From Ferrovibrio terrae (GTDB taxonomy: Bacteria > Pseudomonadota > Alphaproteobacteria > Ferrovibrionales > Ferrovibrionaceae), in contig NZ_CP041636.1 of the NCBI RefSeq assembly GCF_007197755.1, forward strand, positions 3,942,001 through 4,006,000: a stretch of 64,000 bases of DNA. The letters run 5' to 3'. Below, piece after piece: positions 1 to 9,487 of the stretch. Position numbers and translations under genes: made by a program. The notes beneath the pieces are model-generated. The model was given only the letters and a program-made list of their open reading frames with translations. It ran no database searches and was not told the origin of the DNA. How positions within the stretch are numbered: position 1 is the first letter of the stretch; each line of letters opens with the position of its first letter.

Positions 1-96
1 TGTACCATAAATGTTCTGTTTGTCAATCGGCAATCTGGCAAGGTGGACGGAACGGATGCGTCGCATACAGGTGCATTCACTGTGGCCCCACAGCCC

Positions 97-231
97 GAAC
101 CGCCACGAACGCGTACGAACCGCCACGAACGCGTACGAACCGCCGCGAACACGCACGAACTCCGGCGAACCCAAACGAGCATCAAACGAACCGCCACGAA
201 CGCCAGCGAACACCACCGAAGCAAAACGAGG
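97..231. repeat. Decamer repeat array 1 (CGAAC + 5 nt)
   Basis: GAAC recurs every 10 bp at 97, 107, 117, 127, 137, 147, 157 and 167, then GAGC at 177. After a one-base slip it resumes at 188, 198 and 208, followed by GAAG at 218 and GAGG at 228, about 14 units in all. The five-base spacers vary (CGCCA, GCGTA, ACGCA, CCAAA). The period equals one helical turn and is not a multiple of three. A second array of the same family lies in inverted orientation at 48573-48692. Most of bases 1-400 is otherwise without a recognisable gene. Confidence 0.85.
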
Positions 232-243
232 TCGATTTGATAT

Positions 244-257
244 CAGTGATATCACTG
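244..257. promoter_or_regulatory. 14-bp perfect palindrome (operator-like)
   Basis: CAGTGATATCACTG is a perfect inverted repeat, and a further GATATCA lies just to its left. It starts 13 bp after the decamer array ends. It resembles a dimeric-repressor operator, but no promoter or gene start can be tied to it, so the role is unknown. Confidence 0.4.
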
Positions 258-401
258 CCGCCGCTGCTCCGTCCGTCACCCTCGGCCCGAGCCAATATGC
301 ACCGGCCGATGCGCGGAGGGTTGGGATGGATCCTCGGCGCAAGGCGGAGGATGACGATCTCTGGTGTGGCTGGAGCAGCCGCCTCAGCGGCAGGTCACAA
401 A

Positions 402-431
402 CAAAAAAAGGCCCGGCAGTGCTGCCGGGCC
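402..431 (-). terminator. Intrinsic terminator of ndk
   Basis: On the minus strand a 10-bp GC stem (GGCCCGGCAG paired with CTGCCGGGCC, 410-431) with a minimal loop is followed by a T-rich run (402-409). It lies about 30 nt past the ndk stop codon. Confidence 0.9.
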
Positions 432-462
432 TTCGCTCAGTCCGGAGACTGAAAAGATGTCT

Positions 463-885
463 TTAGCCGACGATCTCGGTGCCGGCGAAGAAGTAGGCGA
501 TTTCCACCGCAGCCGTTTCGGCGGCGTCCGAGCCGTGTACCGAGTTGGCTTCGATGCTCTCGGCGAAATCCTTGCGGATGGTGCCGGCGGCGGCATTGGC
601 CGGGTTGGTCGCGCCCATCACGTCGCGGTACTTGGCAATGGCGCCTTCGCCTTCCAGCACCTGCACGACGACCGGGCCCGAGATCATGAACGACACTAGG
701 TCGTTGAAGAACGGACGGGCGCTGTGCACGCCGTAGAAGCTCTCGGCCTGGGCCTTGCTCATGTGGATGCGCTTCTGCGCCACGATGCGCAGGCCGGCGG
801 CCTCGATCTTGGCATTGATCGCGCCAGTCAGGTTGCGGCGGGTCGCGTCCGGCTTGATGATCGAGAAAGTGCGTTCAATCGCCAT
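463..885 (-). CDS. ndk: Nucleoside diphosphate kinase
   Basis: Nucleoside diphosphate kinase passes the gamma phosphate of ATP to other (deoxy)NDPs through a phosphohistidine, in the cytoplasm. The 140-residue protein has the usual family length, an N-terminal [11 protein letters not shown] segment and the active-site block NSVHGSDA with the catalytic His near residue 117. Two in-frame ATGs lie at 891 and 885. I chose 885 (MAIERTF) because AAAGGA is then about 9 nt upstream instead of about 3, and because it matches the normal N terminus. It is a single gene, divergent from the ABC-F gene and closed by its own terminator. Confidence 0.96.
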   Translation of the reverse strand: MAIERTFSIIKPDATRRNLTGAINAKIEAAGLRIVAQKRIHMSKAQAESFYGVHSARPFFNDLVSFMISGPVVVQVLEGEGAIAKYRDVMGATNPANAAAGTIRKDFAESIEANSVHGSDAAETAAVEIAYFFAGTEIVG

Positions 886-1017
886 GATCATGGGTCCTTT
901 AGGTCTTGGCTAAAAATCGGTGGCGGGTATATAGAGGCTCCGCCGAGGACCTGCAACCGTCCCGGCCCTCCCAAACCCCGCCAGCCCTCCCCGGCCAGCC
1001 AAGTTAAGTTGTTCTGA

Positions 1018-2952
1018 ATGCTGTCTTTTCGCGACCTGACCTACCGGATTGCCGGCCGTGTGCTGCTGGACCATGTCTCGGCCGTGATCCCGGCCGGGCA
1101 TAAAGTCGGCCTGGTCGGGCGTAATGGCACCGGCAAATCGACGCTGTTCAAGATCATCACCGGCGAATTGCAGACCGAAACCGGCAGCGTCGAACTGCCC
1201 AACGACTGCAAGATCGCCAAGCTGCCGCAGGAACCGCCGGGCGGCGAGCAGACGCCGATCGCCTATGTGCTGGCCGCCGATGCCGAGCGCGAGGCGCTGC
1301 TGATCGAGGCGGAAGAACTCGAAGACGCCACCAGCATGGAAGACGCCGAGCGCATCGCCGCGGTGCATATGCGACTGGCCGAGATCGACGCCCATACCGC
1401 GCCGGCGCGCGCCGCCGTCATCCTGGCGGGACTGGGCTTTGACGAAGCCGCGCAGAACCGTCCGCTGGATTCCTTCTCGGGCGGCTGGCGCATGCGCGTG
1501 GCGCTGGCCGGCTGTCTGTTTGCCCAGCCGGATCTGCTGCTGCTGGATGAGCCGACCAACCATCTCGATCTCGAAGCCTCGCTCTGGCTCGAAAGCTACC
1601 TGAAAACCTATCCGCGCACCTTCCTGCTGATCAGCCATGACCGGCATTTCCTGAACAGCGCGATCGAACACATCCTGCATATCGACAACACCAAGCTCGT
1701 TCTCTATCGCGGCAACTACGACACTTTCGAGACCGAGCGGCGGCTCCGCATGGAGCAGCAGACGGCCTTTGCCACGCGCCAGGCCGAACAGCGCAAGCAT
1801 ATGGAAGCCTTCGTCGCGCGCTTCCGCGCCTCGGCCTCCAAAGCGCGTCAGGCGCAGAGCCGCATCAAGATGCTGGCCAAGATGCAGCCGATCGTGGCCG
1901 CCATTGAAGATCCCACCGTGATCTTCCGCCTGCCCGATCCGGAAGAACTGCCGCCGCCGCTGATCGTGCTGGATCATCTGACCGCCGGGTATGCCGCCGA
2001 CAAGCCGGTGCTGCGCAACCTCGATCTGCGCATCGACATGGAAGACCGCATCGCCATGCTGGGTGCCAACGGCAACGGCAAGTCGACGCTGGCCAAGATT
2101 CTCGCCGGCACGCTGAAGCCGCAGGGCGGCAAGCTGCAGAAAAGCGGCAAGCTGCGCATCGGCTATTTCGCGCAGGACCAGGACGACGTGCTGGACGAAA
2201 ACCGCACGCCGGTCGAACACATGCTCGACCTGCTGCCGAATGCCACTATCGAACAGATGCGCACCAAGCTGGGCAGCTTCGGCCTCGTGCGCGACAAGGC
2301 GCAGACCGCGGCCGGCAAGCTGTCGGGCGGCGAGCGCGCGCGGCTGCTGTTTGCCATGGTCACGCATCATGCGCCGCATCTGCTGATCCTCGACGAACCG
2401 ACCAACCATCTCGACATGGACACGCGCGACGCGCTGGTGCAGGCGGTGAACGAATTCAAGGGCGCCGTCATCCTGGTCAGCCATGATCGCCATATGGCCG
2501 AGGCCTGCGCGGACCGCTTCTGGCTGGTCGGCGACGGCACCGTGAAAGACTTCGACGGCGACCTCGACGATTACGCCAGACTGCTGGCCGAGAAGCGCCG
2601 CGCCACGGCCTCGACGGTGAAGCTGAAAGGCGGCGGCGGTGGCGGCAAGGCCGTGGATGCCTCCGCCGACCGCAAGGCAGACCGCAAGGCGGCGGCCGCC
2701 GCGCGTCAGGCGCTGGCGCCGTTGCGCATCGCCGTGCAGGCAGCCGAAAAGGCGATGGCCAAACTCAATGCCGAGAAGACGCGGCTGGATGCGACGCTGG
2801 CCGATCCCGACACCTACACGAAGATGAGCGCGGCGAAGCAGAGTGAACTGCAGAAGCAGCATGGCGAGTTGGTGAAGCAGCTGGAGACGGCGGAAGAAGC
2901 CTGGCTCGACGCGCAGGCGAAACTCGAAACCGCGCAGGCCGAGGCGGCGTAA
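1018..2952 (+). CDS. ABC-F family ATPase (YheS/Uup-like)
   Basis: This is a soluble ABC-F protein with two ATPase domains and no membrane segment; the family acts on ribosomes. Domain 1 has Walker A GRNGTGKST (residues 34-42) and signature FSGGWRMR (about 153). Domain 2 has GANGNGKST (about 348) and LSGGERAR (about 434). Both have LDEPTNHLD Walker B/D-loop blocks. An interdomain linker lies around 230-300, and a charged Ala/Lys/Glu-rich C-terminal coil around 545-644 follows a glycine run. Length (644 aa) is close to E. coli YheS. Whether it is a translation factor or gives antibiotic protection cannot be read from sequence. Its stop lies 4 nt from the convergent holC stop. Confidence 0.93.
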   Translation: MLSFRDLTYRIAGRVLLDHVSAVIPAGHKVGLVGRNGTGKSTLFKIITGELQTETGSVELPNDCKIAKLPQEPPGGEQTPIAYVLAADAEREALLIEAEELEDATSMEDAERIAAVHMRLAEIDAHTAPARAAVILAGLGFDEAAQNRPLDSFSGGWRMRVALAGCLFAQPDLLLLDEPTNHLDLEASLWLESYLKTYPRTFLLISHDRHFLNSAIEHILHIDNTKLVLYRGNYDTFETERRLRMEQQTAFATRQAEQRKHMEAFVARFRASASKARQAQSRIKMLAKMQPIVAAIEDPTVIFRLPDPEELPPPLIVLDHLTAGYAADKPVLRNLDLRIDMEDRIAMLGANGNGKSTLAKILAGTLKPQGGKLQKSGKLRIGYFAQDQDDVLDENRTPVEHMLDLLPNATIEQMRTKLGSFGLVRDKAQTAAGKLSGGERARLLFAMVTHHAPHLLILDEPTNHLDMDTRDALVQAVNEFKGAVILVSHDRHMAEACADRFWLVGDGTVKDFDGDLDDYARLLAEKRRATASTVKLKGGGGGGKAVDASADRKADRKAAAAARQALAPLRIAVQAAEKAMAKLNAEKTRLDATLADPDTYTKMSAAKQSELQKQHGELVKQLETAEEAWLDAQAKLETAQAEAA

Positions 2953-2956
2953 GGCG

Positions 2957-3415
2957 TTAGCCTTCGGCCTTCTTGATCCAGCCGCCGGTGTCTTCGTTCT
3001 GCTGCCAGTAGGTCAGCTTGTGGCCGGCGTCTTTCGCGCGTTTCCAGCGCTGCCGCGCGGCATCCACGGCGGCATCGTCATTGCCGTCGAACAGGTCGCA
3101 GACGCGGGTATAAGCCGAGACATCCGTGGCATCGGCGCCGTCGACCAGGAACAGCACGTCGGCCTGGTTGGGCCGCTCGTCCTCGACGGTGAGATAGATC
3201 GGCTGCTTTTCCGCGAAGCCGTCCGGCTTGATGCCATGCGGCAAAAAGCTGTTGCGGCCATAGGTCCACAGCTCGCCGTTCAGCGCCTGGATGCGTTCCT
3301 CGCTGCCGCCCTTGACGACAGCCTTCCAGCCCTTCTGCAGCGTCTTTTCCAAAAGCTCCGGCAGCACCTGTTCAAGGCGCCGCCGGGTCAGATGGTAGAA
3401 CAGCAGTTCGGCCAC
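2957..3415 (-). CDS. holC: DNA polymerase III chi subunit
   Basis: HolC is the chi accessory subunit of the replicative polymerase clamp loader and contacts single-strand binding protein. The 152-residue protein has the typical start (MAELLFYHLTRR), then a Rossmann-like fold with WTYGRNSFLPHG and the VLFLVDG segment. It starts with GTG immediately after the pepA TGA (TGAGTG), so it is probably translationally coupled. The pepA-holC order is common in proteobacteria and supports the call. Confidence 0.92.
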   Translation of the reverse strand: MAELLFYHLTRRRLEQVLPELLEKTLQKGWKAVVKGGSEERIQALNGELWTYGRNSFLPHGIKPDGFAEKQPIYLTVEDERPNQADVLFLVDGADATDVSAYTRVCDLFDGNDDAAVDAARQRWKRAKDAGHKLTYWQQNEDTGGWIKKAEG

Positions 3416-4930
3416 TCAGCGATCTTCGTAGTGATCGGCGACGAGGCGGTTGAGCAGGCGGACGCCAAAGCCGGTGGCGCCCTTCGGCACCGTCGCCTTG
3501 TCCTTCTTGCTCCAGGCCACGCCGGCGATGTCCAGATGCGCCCAGGGCGTCTTGTCGATGACAAAGCGCTGCAGGAACTGCGCCGCCGTGATCGAGCCGG
3601 CGCCGAAGCCGGGGCCCGCGATATTCTGCATGTCGGCGATCGGCGACTTCAGGCCCTCGTCGTAAGCCTCGCTGAGCGGCATGCGCCACAGCAGCTCGTC
3701 TTCCGACTTGCCGGCGGCGGCCAGCTGCTCCGACAGGCGGTCGTTGTTCGAGAACAGGCCGGCATGCTCATGGCCCAGCGAGATGATGATCGCGCCGGTC
3801 AGCGTGGCGAGGTCGACCATGAACTGCGGCTTGAAACGCTGCTGCGTGTACCACATGGCGTCGCACAGGATCAGGCGGCCTTCGGCATCGGTATTCAATA
3901 CCTCGATGGTTTGCCCGGACATGGACGTGACCACGTCGCCCGGACGCTGCGCGGTGCCGGACGGCATGTTTTCCACCAGCGCCACCACGCCCACCGCATT
4001 CACCTTGGCCTTGCGGCCGGCAAGGGCCGCCATGGTGCCGACGACGGCGCCGGCGCCGGCCATATCCCACTTCATCTCTTCCATGCCGCCGGCCGGCTTG
4101 ATCGAAATGCCGCCGGTGTCGAAGCAGACGCCCTTGCCGACGAAGCTGACGGGCTTGCCGCCCTTCTTGCCGCCGTTCCAGTGCATCACGACCAGCTTGG
4201 ACTCGCGCTCCGAGCCCTGGCCGACGCCGAGCAGCGCGCCCATGCCGAGCTTCTTCATCTCGCGCTCGCCCAGCACCTCGACCTTGACGCCGAGCTTGGT
4301 CAGCTTGCGGCATTCAGCCGCCATGCTTTCCGGATAGATGATGTTGGCCGGCTCGGTCACCAGGTTGCGGGTGATCTCCACGCCCGCCGCCAGCTTGTCG
4401 AGCGGGGCATGCAGCTTTTTCGCCGCCGGAGCGGCCTGGGTCAGCACGTTGACCGTCTTCAGCGTCGGCTTCTCGCGGTCCTTCATTTTTGTGCGGTATT
4501 TGTCGAAGCGGTAACCGCCGAGCCGGGCGCCCAGGGCGGCGCGCGCCGCGGCCTCGCCGGCCGGCAGCATGGTGCCCTTCAGCACCTCGGCCCCGATGGC
4601 CAGCTCGGTCTCGCCCGCCGTCGCCAGCCGCTTCACCGCGTCGGCGCCCACCGCCTCATAGGCGACAGCCTTGACCTCGGTGGTCTTGCCCAGGCCGGCC
4701 AGCAGCACCCGGTTCAGGCCGCCGCCCGAACCGCCACCTGGTGCCAGCACCTCGAGCCACTGGCCCTTGCCGCCGGAAAACCGCGCCGCGGCCGCCATGG
4801 CCTTGCCCAGCGCACCGCCGCAGGCCTTGTCGACCTGCTGGCCGAACGAACCGAGCTGGCGCCCCTCGCCCACGACAAGGACCAGGCTGCCGCGTTTCGG
4901 GGTTTTGCTGTCGACGATCTCGATTTTCAT
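3416..4930 (-). CDS. pepA: Leucyl aminopeptidase (M17 family)
   Basis: Cytosolic two-metal aminopeptidase that removes N-terminal residues; in some bacteria it also binds DNA in cer/Xer recombination. The M17 metal-ligand and catalytic blocks are present: KGVCFDTGGISIKP, MKWDMAGAGAV, and NTDAEGRLIL with the paired Asp/Glu. The first possible start is 4972, but I use 4930 (MKIEIVDSK), which matches family N termini and gives 504 aa. It is the first gene of a two-gene unit with holC and is divergent from lptF. Confidence 0.95.
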   Translation of the reverse strand: MKIEIVDSKTPKRGSLVLVVGEGRQLGSFGQQVDKACGGALGKAMAAAARFSGGKGQWLEVLAPGGGSGGGLNRVLLAGLGKTTEVKAVAYEAVGADAVKRLATAGETELAIGAEVLKGTMLPAGEAAARAALGARLGGYRFDKYRTKMKDREKPTLKTVNVLTQAAPAAKKLHAPLDKLAAGVEITRNLVTEPANIIYPESMAAECRKLTKLGVKVEVLGEREMKKLGMGALLGVGQGSERESKLVVMHWNGGKKGGKPVSFVGKGVCFDTGGISIKPAGGMEEMKWDMAGAGAVVGTMAALAGRKAKVNAVGVVALVENMPSGTAQRPGDVVTSMSGQTIEVLNTDAEGRLILCDAMWYTQQRFKPQFMVDLATLTGAIIISLGHEHAGLFSNNDRLSEQLAAAGKSEDELLWRMPLSEAYDEGLKSPIADMQNIAGPGFGAGSITAAQFLQRFVIDKTPWAHLDIAGVAWSKKDKATVPKGATGFGVRLLNRLVADHYEDR

Positions 4931-5107
4931 GATGCTCCAATCCGGGCGGAAAATGGGTGTTGGACTGGCCAAGGACTATAGCGGCCCGGACCTTGGCCAA
5001 TCAATCGGCACAGACCGGCCGAATCGCCGAATCTGCCTTGTGGACCAAGTCGTTCTTTTCGAGCCGAGGCTGTGGCGGCAGGGGGCGGAATCGCTATACT
5101 GCGCGCC

Positions 5108-6208
5108 ATGCGCGGGGTCGTTCTCTACATCATGCGCCAGATCGCCTGGCCGCTCGGTTTTGCCACCCTCACCCTGACCGGGGTGATCTGGCTGACCCAG
5201 TCGCTCCGCTTCATCGACCGCATCGTCAACAACAACCTCGCCTTCGACGATTTCCTCTATCTGACCATGCTGGTCCTGCCCAGCATCGTGGCCATCATCC
5301 TGCCGGTCGCCGGCTTCTGCGCCGCGCTCTATGCCTTCCACCGGCTGGCCAGCGATTCCGAGATGATCGTGCTGTCGGCGGCGGGGTTCAGCCGGCTGTC
5401 GCTGGCGCGCCCGGCGCTCTACATCTCAGCCGTCGTGATGGTGGCAATGTATGTGATCCTGCTTTTCCTGATGCCGCTCGGCTCGCGCACCCTGCGCGCC
5501 ACGCAGTATGAATTCCGCAACGACCTCGCCGGCATGGCGCTGCTGGAAGGCGTATTCAACACGCCAACCGCCAACCTGACCGTCTACATCCGCGAACGCG
5601 ACAGCAATGGCGACATGCTGGGCGTGCTGGTGCACGACAACCGCAATTCCGCCAGCCCGGTGACCATGCTGGCCGAGCGCGCCACACTGGTGCGCACAGA
5701 CCTGGGCCCGCGACTGTACATGGTGAACGGCAACCGCCAGCAGGTCGATGCCGAGCACAAGTCGCTGTCACTGCTGTATTTCGACAATTACAGCCTCGAC
5801 CTCGACAGTTATGCGAACAAGGAAGGGCAGGGCTGGCGCGAACCGTCCGAGCGATATCTGCACGAGCTGTTCAATCCCGATATGAGCAACGCCGACGACG
5901 TGAACCAGTATGCCAAGCTGATCGTCGAGGGCCATCGCCGGCTGGCGACACCTCTCTATGCTCCGGCACTGATCCTGATCGCGATCGCCAGCGTGATCGG
6001 TGGCGAATTCAACCGGCGCGGCCATGGCCAGCGCCTGATCCTCGGTGCCGCCATTGCCATCCTGGTGCAGGTTCTCAGTCTGAGCGTCACTCAGCTCTCG
6101 GTCAAAAACCTGCCACTGGTGCCGCTGATGTATCTGGTGCCCGTGCTGACGATGGCCGCAGCCATTTATGCATTGCGTGAGCCGGTCCGCCGGCTGCGGA
6201 CGGCCTGA
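5108..6208 (+). CDS. lptF: LPS export ABC permease LptF
   Basis: LptF is one of the two inner-membrane permease subunits of the LptB2FG complex that extracts lipopolysaccharide for transport to the outer membrane. Three hydrophobic segments lie in the first about 130 residues. A periplasmic beta-jellyroll-like domain spans about 130-280, and three more segments fill the C terminus (from about 285). I use the ATG at 5108 (MRGVVLYIMRQ), in keeping with the family N terminus; an upstream in-frame start at 5072 would add 12 residues. The stop overlaps the lptG start (TGATG). Confidence 0.94.
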   Translation: MRGVVLYIMRQIAWPLGFATLTLTGVIWLTQSLRFIDRIVNNNLAFDDFLYLTMLVLPSIVAIILPVAGFCAALYAFHRLASDSEMIVLSAAGFSRLSLARPALYISAVVMVAMYVILLFLMPLGSRTLRATQYEFRNDLAGMALLEGVFNTPTANLTVYIRERDSNGDMLGVLVHDNRNSASPVTMLAERATLVRTDLGPRLYMVNGNRQQVDAEHKSLSLLYFDNYSLDLDSYANKEGQGWREPSERYLHELFNPDMSNADDVNQYAKLIVEGHRRLATPLYAPALILIAIASVIGGEFNRRGHGQRLILGAAIAILVQVLSLSVTQLSVKNLPLVPLMYLVPVLTMAAAIYALREPVRRLRTA

Positions 6209-7302
6209 TGCGACAGTCGCTGACGCTATCGCTCTATTTCGGGCGCCACTTCTTTGCGGCGATCCTCACGGTCCTGACCGTGCTGGCCGTGCTGGCGTTC
6301 AGTTTCGACACCGTGGAACTGCTGCGCCGCGCCAGCGGCCGTGCCGATGCGTCGCTCGGCCTGGTACTCGAAATGTCGGTGCTCAAGCTGCCGTCGCTGA
6401 TGACCAAGCTGTTTCCCTTCGCTGTCCTGTTCGGCGGCATGCTGGCGCTCAGCCGCCTGACCCGGTCGCAGGAACTGACGGTCAGCCGCGCCGCCGGCGT
6501 TTCGGTCTGGCAGTTCCTGTTCCCTGGCATCGCGCTGTCGTTGCTGCTCGGGGTCTTCCTGGTCACGGTTTACAATCCTCTCAGCGCCGCCATGCTGTCG
6601 CGCTACGAAAATATCGACGCCAAGGTGATGCGCGGCCGCACCAGCATGCTGGCGGTGTCGTCTGGCGGCCTGTGGCTGCGTGAAGCCGACGCCAATGGAC
6701 AGGTGGTGGTGCATGCTCTGCGCGTGGCGCAGCAAGGCGTCGAGCTGCGCGACGCAATCCTGTTCTACTACGAAGGCCGCGACAAGTTCGTGAAGCGGAT
6801 CGATGCCGCCGTGGCACTGCTCGAAGCCGGCCAGTGGCGGCTGCAGAAGGCCGTGGTCAGCTACCCCGACCGCGCCGCAGAACGCCACGAGCTTCTGACG
6901 GTGCCGACCACACTGACCTTCGATCGCATCCAGGAAAGCTTTGCCTCGCCGGCAACGATCTCGTTCTGGGAACTGCCGTCGTTCATCAGCACGCTGGAAA
7001 ACGCGGGCTTCTCGGCGATGCGCCATCGCCTGCATTTCTACACGCTGCTCGCCTCGCCCGTCCTGCTCTGCGCCATGCTGCTGATCGCCGCCAGCTTCAG
7101 CCTGCGCCTGACCCGGCGCGGCGGCATCGGCGCCATGCTGGCAGGCGGCGTTGCCGCCGGCTTCCTGCTGTATTTCACGGTCGAATTAATGCAGCCATTC
7201 GGTCTCAACGGCACCTTGCCAGTGCCGCTGGCCGCCTGGGCCCCCACTGTGGTTTTCGTCATGCTGGGAATTTCGCTGCTGTTCCATCTGGAGGACGGAT
7301 GA
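6208..7302 (+). CDS. lptG: LPS export ABC permease LptG
   Basis: This is the second permease subunit of LptB2FG. It has the same 3 + periplasmic domain + 3 transmembrane layout as LptF: an N-terminal helix around FFAAILTVLTVLAVLAF, helices near residues 60 and 100, and C-terminal helices from about 275 to 360. It starts one base inside the lptF stop and its own stop overlaps lptD by 4 nt, so lptF, lptG and lptD are translationally coupled. The ATPase gene lptB is not in this window. Confidence 0.94.
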   Translation: MRQSLTLSLYFGRHFFAAILTVLTVLAVLAFSFDTVELLRRASGRADASLGLVLEMSVLKLPSLMTKLFPFAVLFGGMLALSRLTRSQELTVSRAAGVSVWQFLFPGIALSLLLGVFLVTVYNPLSAAMLSRYENIDAKVMRGRTSMLAVSSGGLWLREADANGQVVVHALRVAQQGVELRDAILFYYEGRDKFVKRIDAAVALLEAGQWRLQKAVVSYPDRAAERHELLTVPTTLTFDRIQESFASPATISFWELPSFISTLENAGFSAMRHRLHFYTLLASPVLLCAMLLIAASFSLRLTRRGGIGAMLAGGVAAGFLLYFTVELMQPFGLNGTLPVPLAAWAPTVVFVMLGISLLFHLEDG

Positions 7303-9479
7303 ACGCACGAAGGGGGGGACTGCTGCAGGCAGCAATCATTGCATTGCTGCTGAGCTATGCCGCACAGAGCCAGGCCCAGATCCAGCCGCAATCTCAACCT
7401 GCCGCAGGCAGCGCCGCGCCCACCGCCGGGTCAGGTGAGCCCGTGCTGATGACGGCTGACCAGCTGAACTACGACCAGAACCTTGGCCTCATCCGGGCCG
7501 AGGGCAAGGTCGAACTGTCGCAGGGCGGCCGCACGCTGCTGGCCGATATGGTCAGCTACAGCGAGCGTGACGACAAGGTGACGGCCAGCGGCAACGTCTC
7601 GCTGCTGGAGGAGAATGGTACCGTCATCTTCGCCAATTACATGGAACTGACCGGCGGCATGCGGAACGGGTTCATCCGCGACATCTCATTCCTGCTGAAT
7701 GACATGTCGCGTGGCGCTGCCGCGCAGGCCGAACGCAAGGACGGCAACCGCACGATCATGAAAAAGGCGGTCTACAGCACCTGCTCACTGTGCGAAAGCG
7801 ATCCGACGCGGGCACCGCTGTGGCAGATCAAGGGCCGCGAAGTCGAGCACAATGAATCGGAACAGGAAATCAAATACCGCGACGCGGTCTTTGAGCTTTT
7901 CGGCATTCCGATCCTGTATTCTCCCTATTTCAGCCATCCGGATCCGACAGTGAACCGCCGCAGCGGTTTCCTGCCGCCGCGCTATACCAGCAGCTCATTC
8001 TTCCAGAGTGCGGTGCAGGTTCCGTATTTCTACGCGATCGACGACACCAGCGACCTGACCGTGACGCCGCAATATTCGACGCGGCAGGGCCCGTTCATCG
8101 GTGCTGACTACCGCCAGCGCTTTGCCAAGGGCGAAATCCAGCTCGACGGCAGCGTGGCGGACGAAGATGCCTCCAACGATACGCGCGGACATATCCGCGC
8201 CAACGCCGCCTTCCGCGCCACCGACGACATCACTTACGGCGCCAATATCCTGCGCTCGACTGACGACACCTATCTGAGTCGCTACTCAATCCAGGATCGC
8301 CCCAGCGGCAACACCCTGGTCAGCCGCGTGTATGGCGAGGCGATCAACAACCGTCACTTCGCCAGCGTGAATGCCTTTGCCTTCCAGAACACGCTGGAGC
8401 GCGTACGCAACAGCACCGTGCCCATTGCTGTTCCCGTGATGGACTATTCGGCGGTTTTCGAGCCCGGCGATTACGGCGGCCGCTGGGGCCTGGATGCCAA
8501 CATGGTTTCGCTGTCGCGCAGCGAAGGACCCGACATGCGCCGCCTGACCTCAACGGTCTCGTGGTCGCAGCCCTACTACGCGCCAAGCGGCGAGGTCTTC
8601 ACCGCCACCGCGATGATGCGCGCTGACGGCTACTGGTCCGACAATGTCAGCCAGAGCATGGTGCCGGGTTCGACCGACGGAGCGAATATGACTGGCCGCG
8701 TCCTGCCGGCGGTGGCGCTGGATTGGCGCTATCCGATGGTGCGCGATGCCGGCCGCATGCGCCAGCTCGTCGAGCCGATTGTGATGGGCGTGATCAGTCC
8801 CTATGGCGGCAATCGCAGCGATATCCCGAACGAGGATTCGGTCAGCTTCGAATTCGATGAAACCAATCTCTTCTCGCTCAGCCGTTTCCCGGGCTACGAT
8901 CGCTGGGATGGCGGACCGAAGCTGAATTATGGTGTCCGCATGGCCGCCTATGGCGAAAACAATGGCCATGTTGAATTTCTGGCTGGTCAGTCGCTGCGCG
9001 CCAAGACCGATGACACTTTCACCGAAGCTTCAGGCCTGCGCGACCAGTTCTCCGATTATGTTGGCCGTCTGACCGTTTCGCCTGGCCGCTATATCCAGCT
9101 GGTTGACCGCGTCAGACTTGCGCAGAACAGCAACCTGGATGTGCGTCGCCATGAAATGGGCGCCACGCTCGGCACATCGACCAACAACTTCACCGTATCT
9201 TACGCCGATCTGGTGAATACCGACTATCTGCGGCAGAATGAGCGGCAGGAAGCGATTTCCGCGACCGTCCGCATGCAGCTGAGCAAATACTGGGCCACGG
9301 AAATCCGCCATACCCGCGATCTTCGGGATGACGGATCTTTGCTGAACTTCCTCGGTCTGCGCTATACTGACGAGTGTTTCGACATCATCCTGTTCGCCGA
9401 GCGGACGTTTACGGTCAATCGCGATATTCAGCCTGATACCGTCATCGGTGTCCGCTTCAGGATCGCCTCGTTCAATTGA
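7299..9479 (+). CDS. lptD: LPS-assembly outer-membrane protein LptD
   Basis: LptD is the outer-membrane barrel that inserts LPS into the outer leaflet. The 726-residue protein has a signal peptide ending around SYAAQSQAQ, an OstA/LptA-like jellyroll at about 45-140 (LMTADQLNYDQNLGLIRAEG), then a long barrel domain ending in alternating strands. A CSLC pair near residues 162-165 and a lone Cys near 693 are candidates for the disulfides that gate LptD maturation. The ATG overlaps the lptG stop (ATGA). An in-frame start far upstream at 6834 would run through lptG and is not credible. Confidence 0.95.
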   Translation: MNARRGGLLQAAIIALLLSYAAQSQAQIQPQSQPAAGSAAPTAGSGEPVLMTADQLNYDQNLGLIRAEGKVELSQGGRTLLADMVSYSERDDKVTASGNVSLLEENGTVIFANYMELTGGMRNGFIRDISFLLNDMSRGAAAQAERKDGNRTIMKKAVYSTCSLCESDPTRAPLWQIKGREVEHNESEQEIKYRDAVFELFGIPILYSPYFSHPDPTVNRRSGFLPPRYTSSSFFQSAVQVPYFYAIDDTSDLTVTPQYSTRQGPFIGADYRQRFAKGEIQLDGSVADEDASNDTRGHIRANAAFRATDDITYGANILRSTDDTYLSRYSIQDRPSGNTLVSRVYGEAINNRHFASVNAFAFQNTLERVRNSTVPIAVPVMDYSAVFEPGDYGGRWGLDANMVSLSRSEGPDMRRLTSTVSWSQPYYAPSGEVFTATAMMRADGYWSDNVSQSMVPGSTDGANMTGRVLPAVALDWRYPMVRDAGRMRQLVEPIVMGVISPYGGNRSDIPNEDSVSFEFDETNLFSLSRFPGYDRWDGGPKLNYGVRMAAYGENNGHVEFLAGQSLRAKTDDTFTEASGLRDQFSDYVGRLTVSPGRYIQLVDRVRLAQNSNLDVRRHEMGATLGTSTNNFTVSYADLVNTDYLRQNERQEAISATVRMQLSKYWATEIRHTRDLRDDGSLLNFLGLRYTDECFDIILFAERTFTVNRDIQPDTVIGVRFRIASFN

Positions 9480-9487
9480 GTCTGCCC

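Noticed and set aside
97-231. Possible CRISPR array
   Set aside because: Units are only 10 bp with 5-bp variable parts; CRISPR repeats are longer with spacers of about 30 bp, and no cas genes are present.
11-466. Arg/Thr/Pro-rich plus-strand frames over decamer array 1
   Set aside because: The repeat period (10 bp) is not a multiple of three, no ribosome site is seen, and the apparent peptide simply mirrors the repeat.
910-2862. A 650-codon minus-strand frame opposite the ABC-F gene
   Set aside because: Shadow of the ABC-F coding sequence; no domain or motif seen.
3020-4981. A 653-codon plus-strand frame opposite pepA and holC
   Set aside because: Antisense shadow with low-complexity composition.
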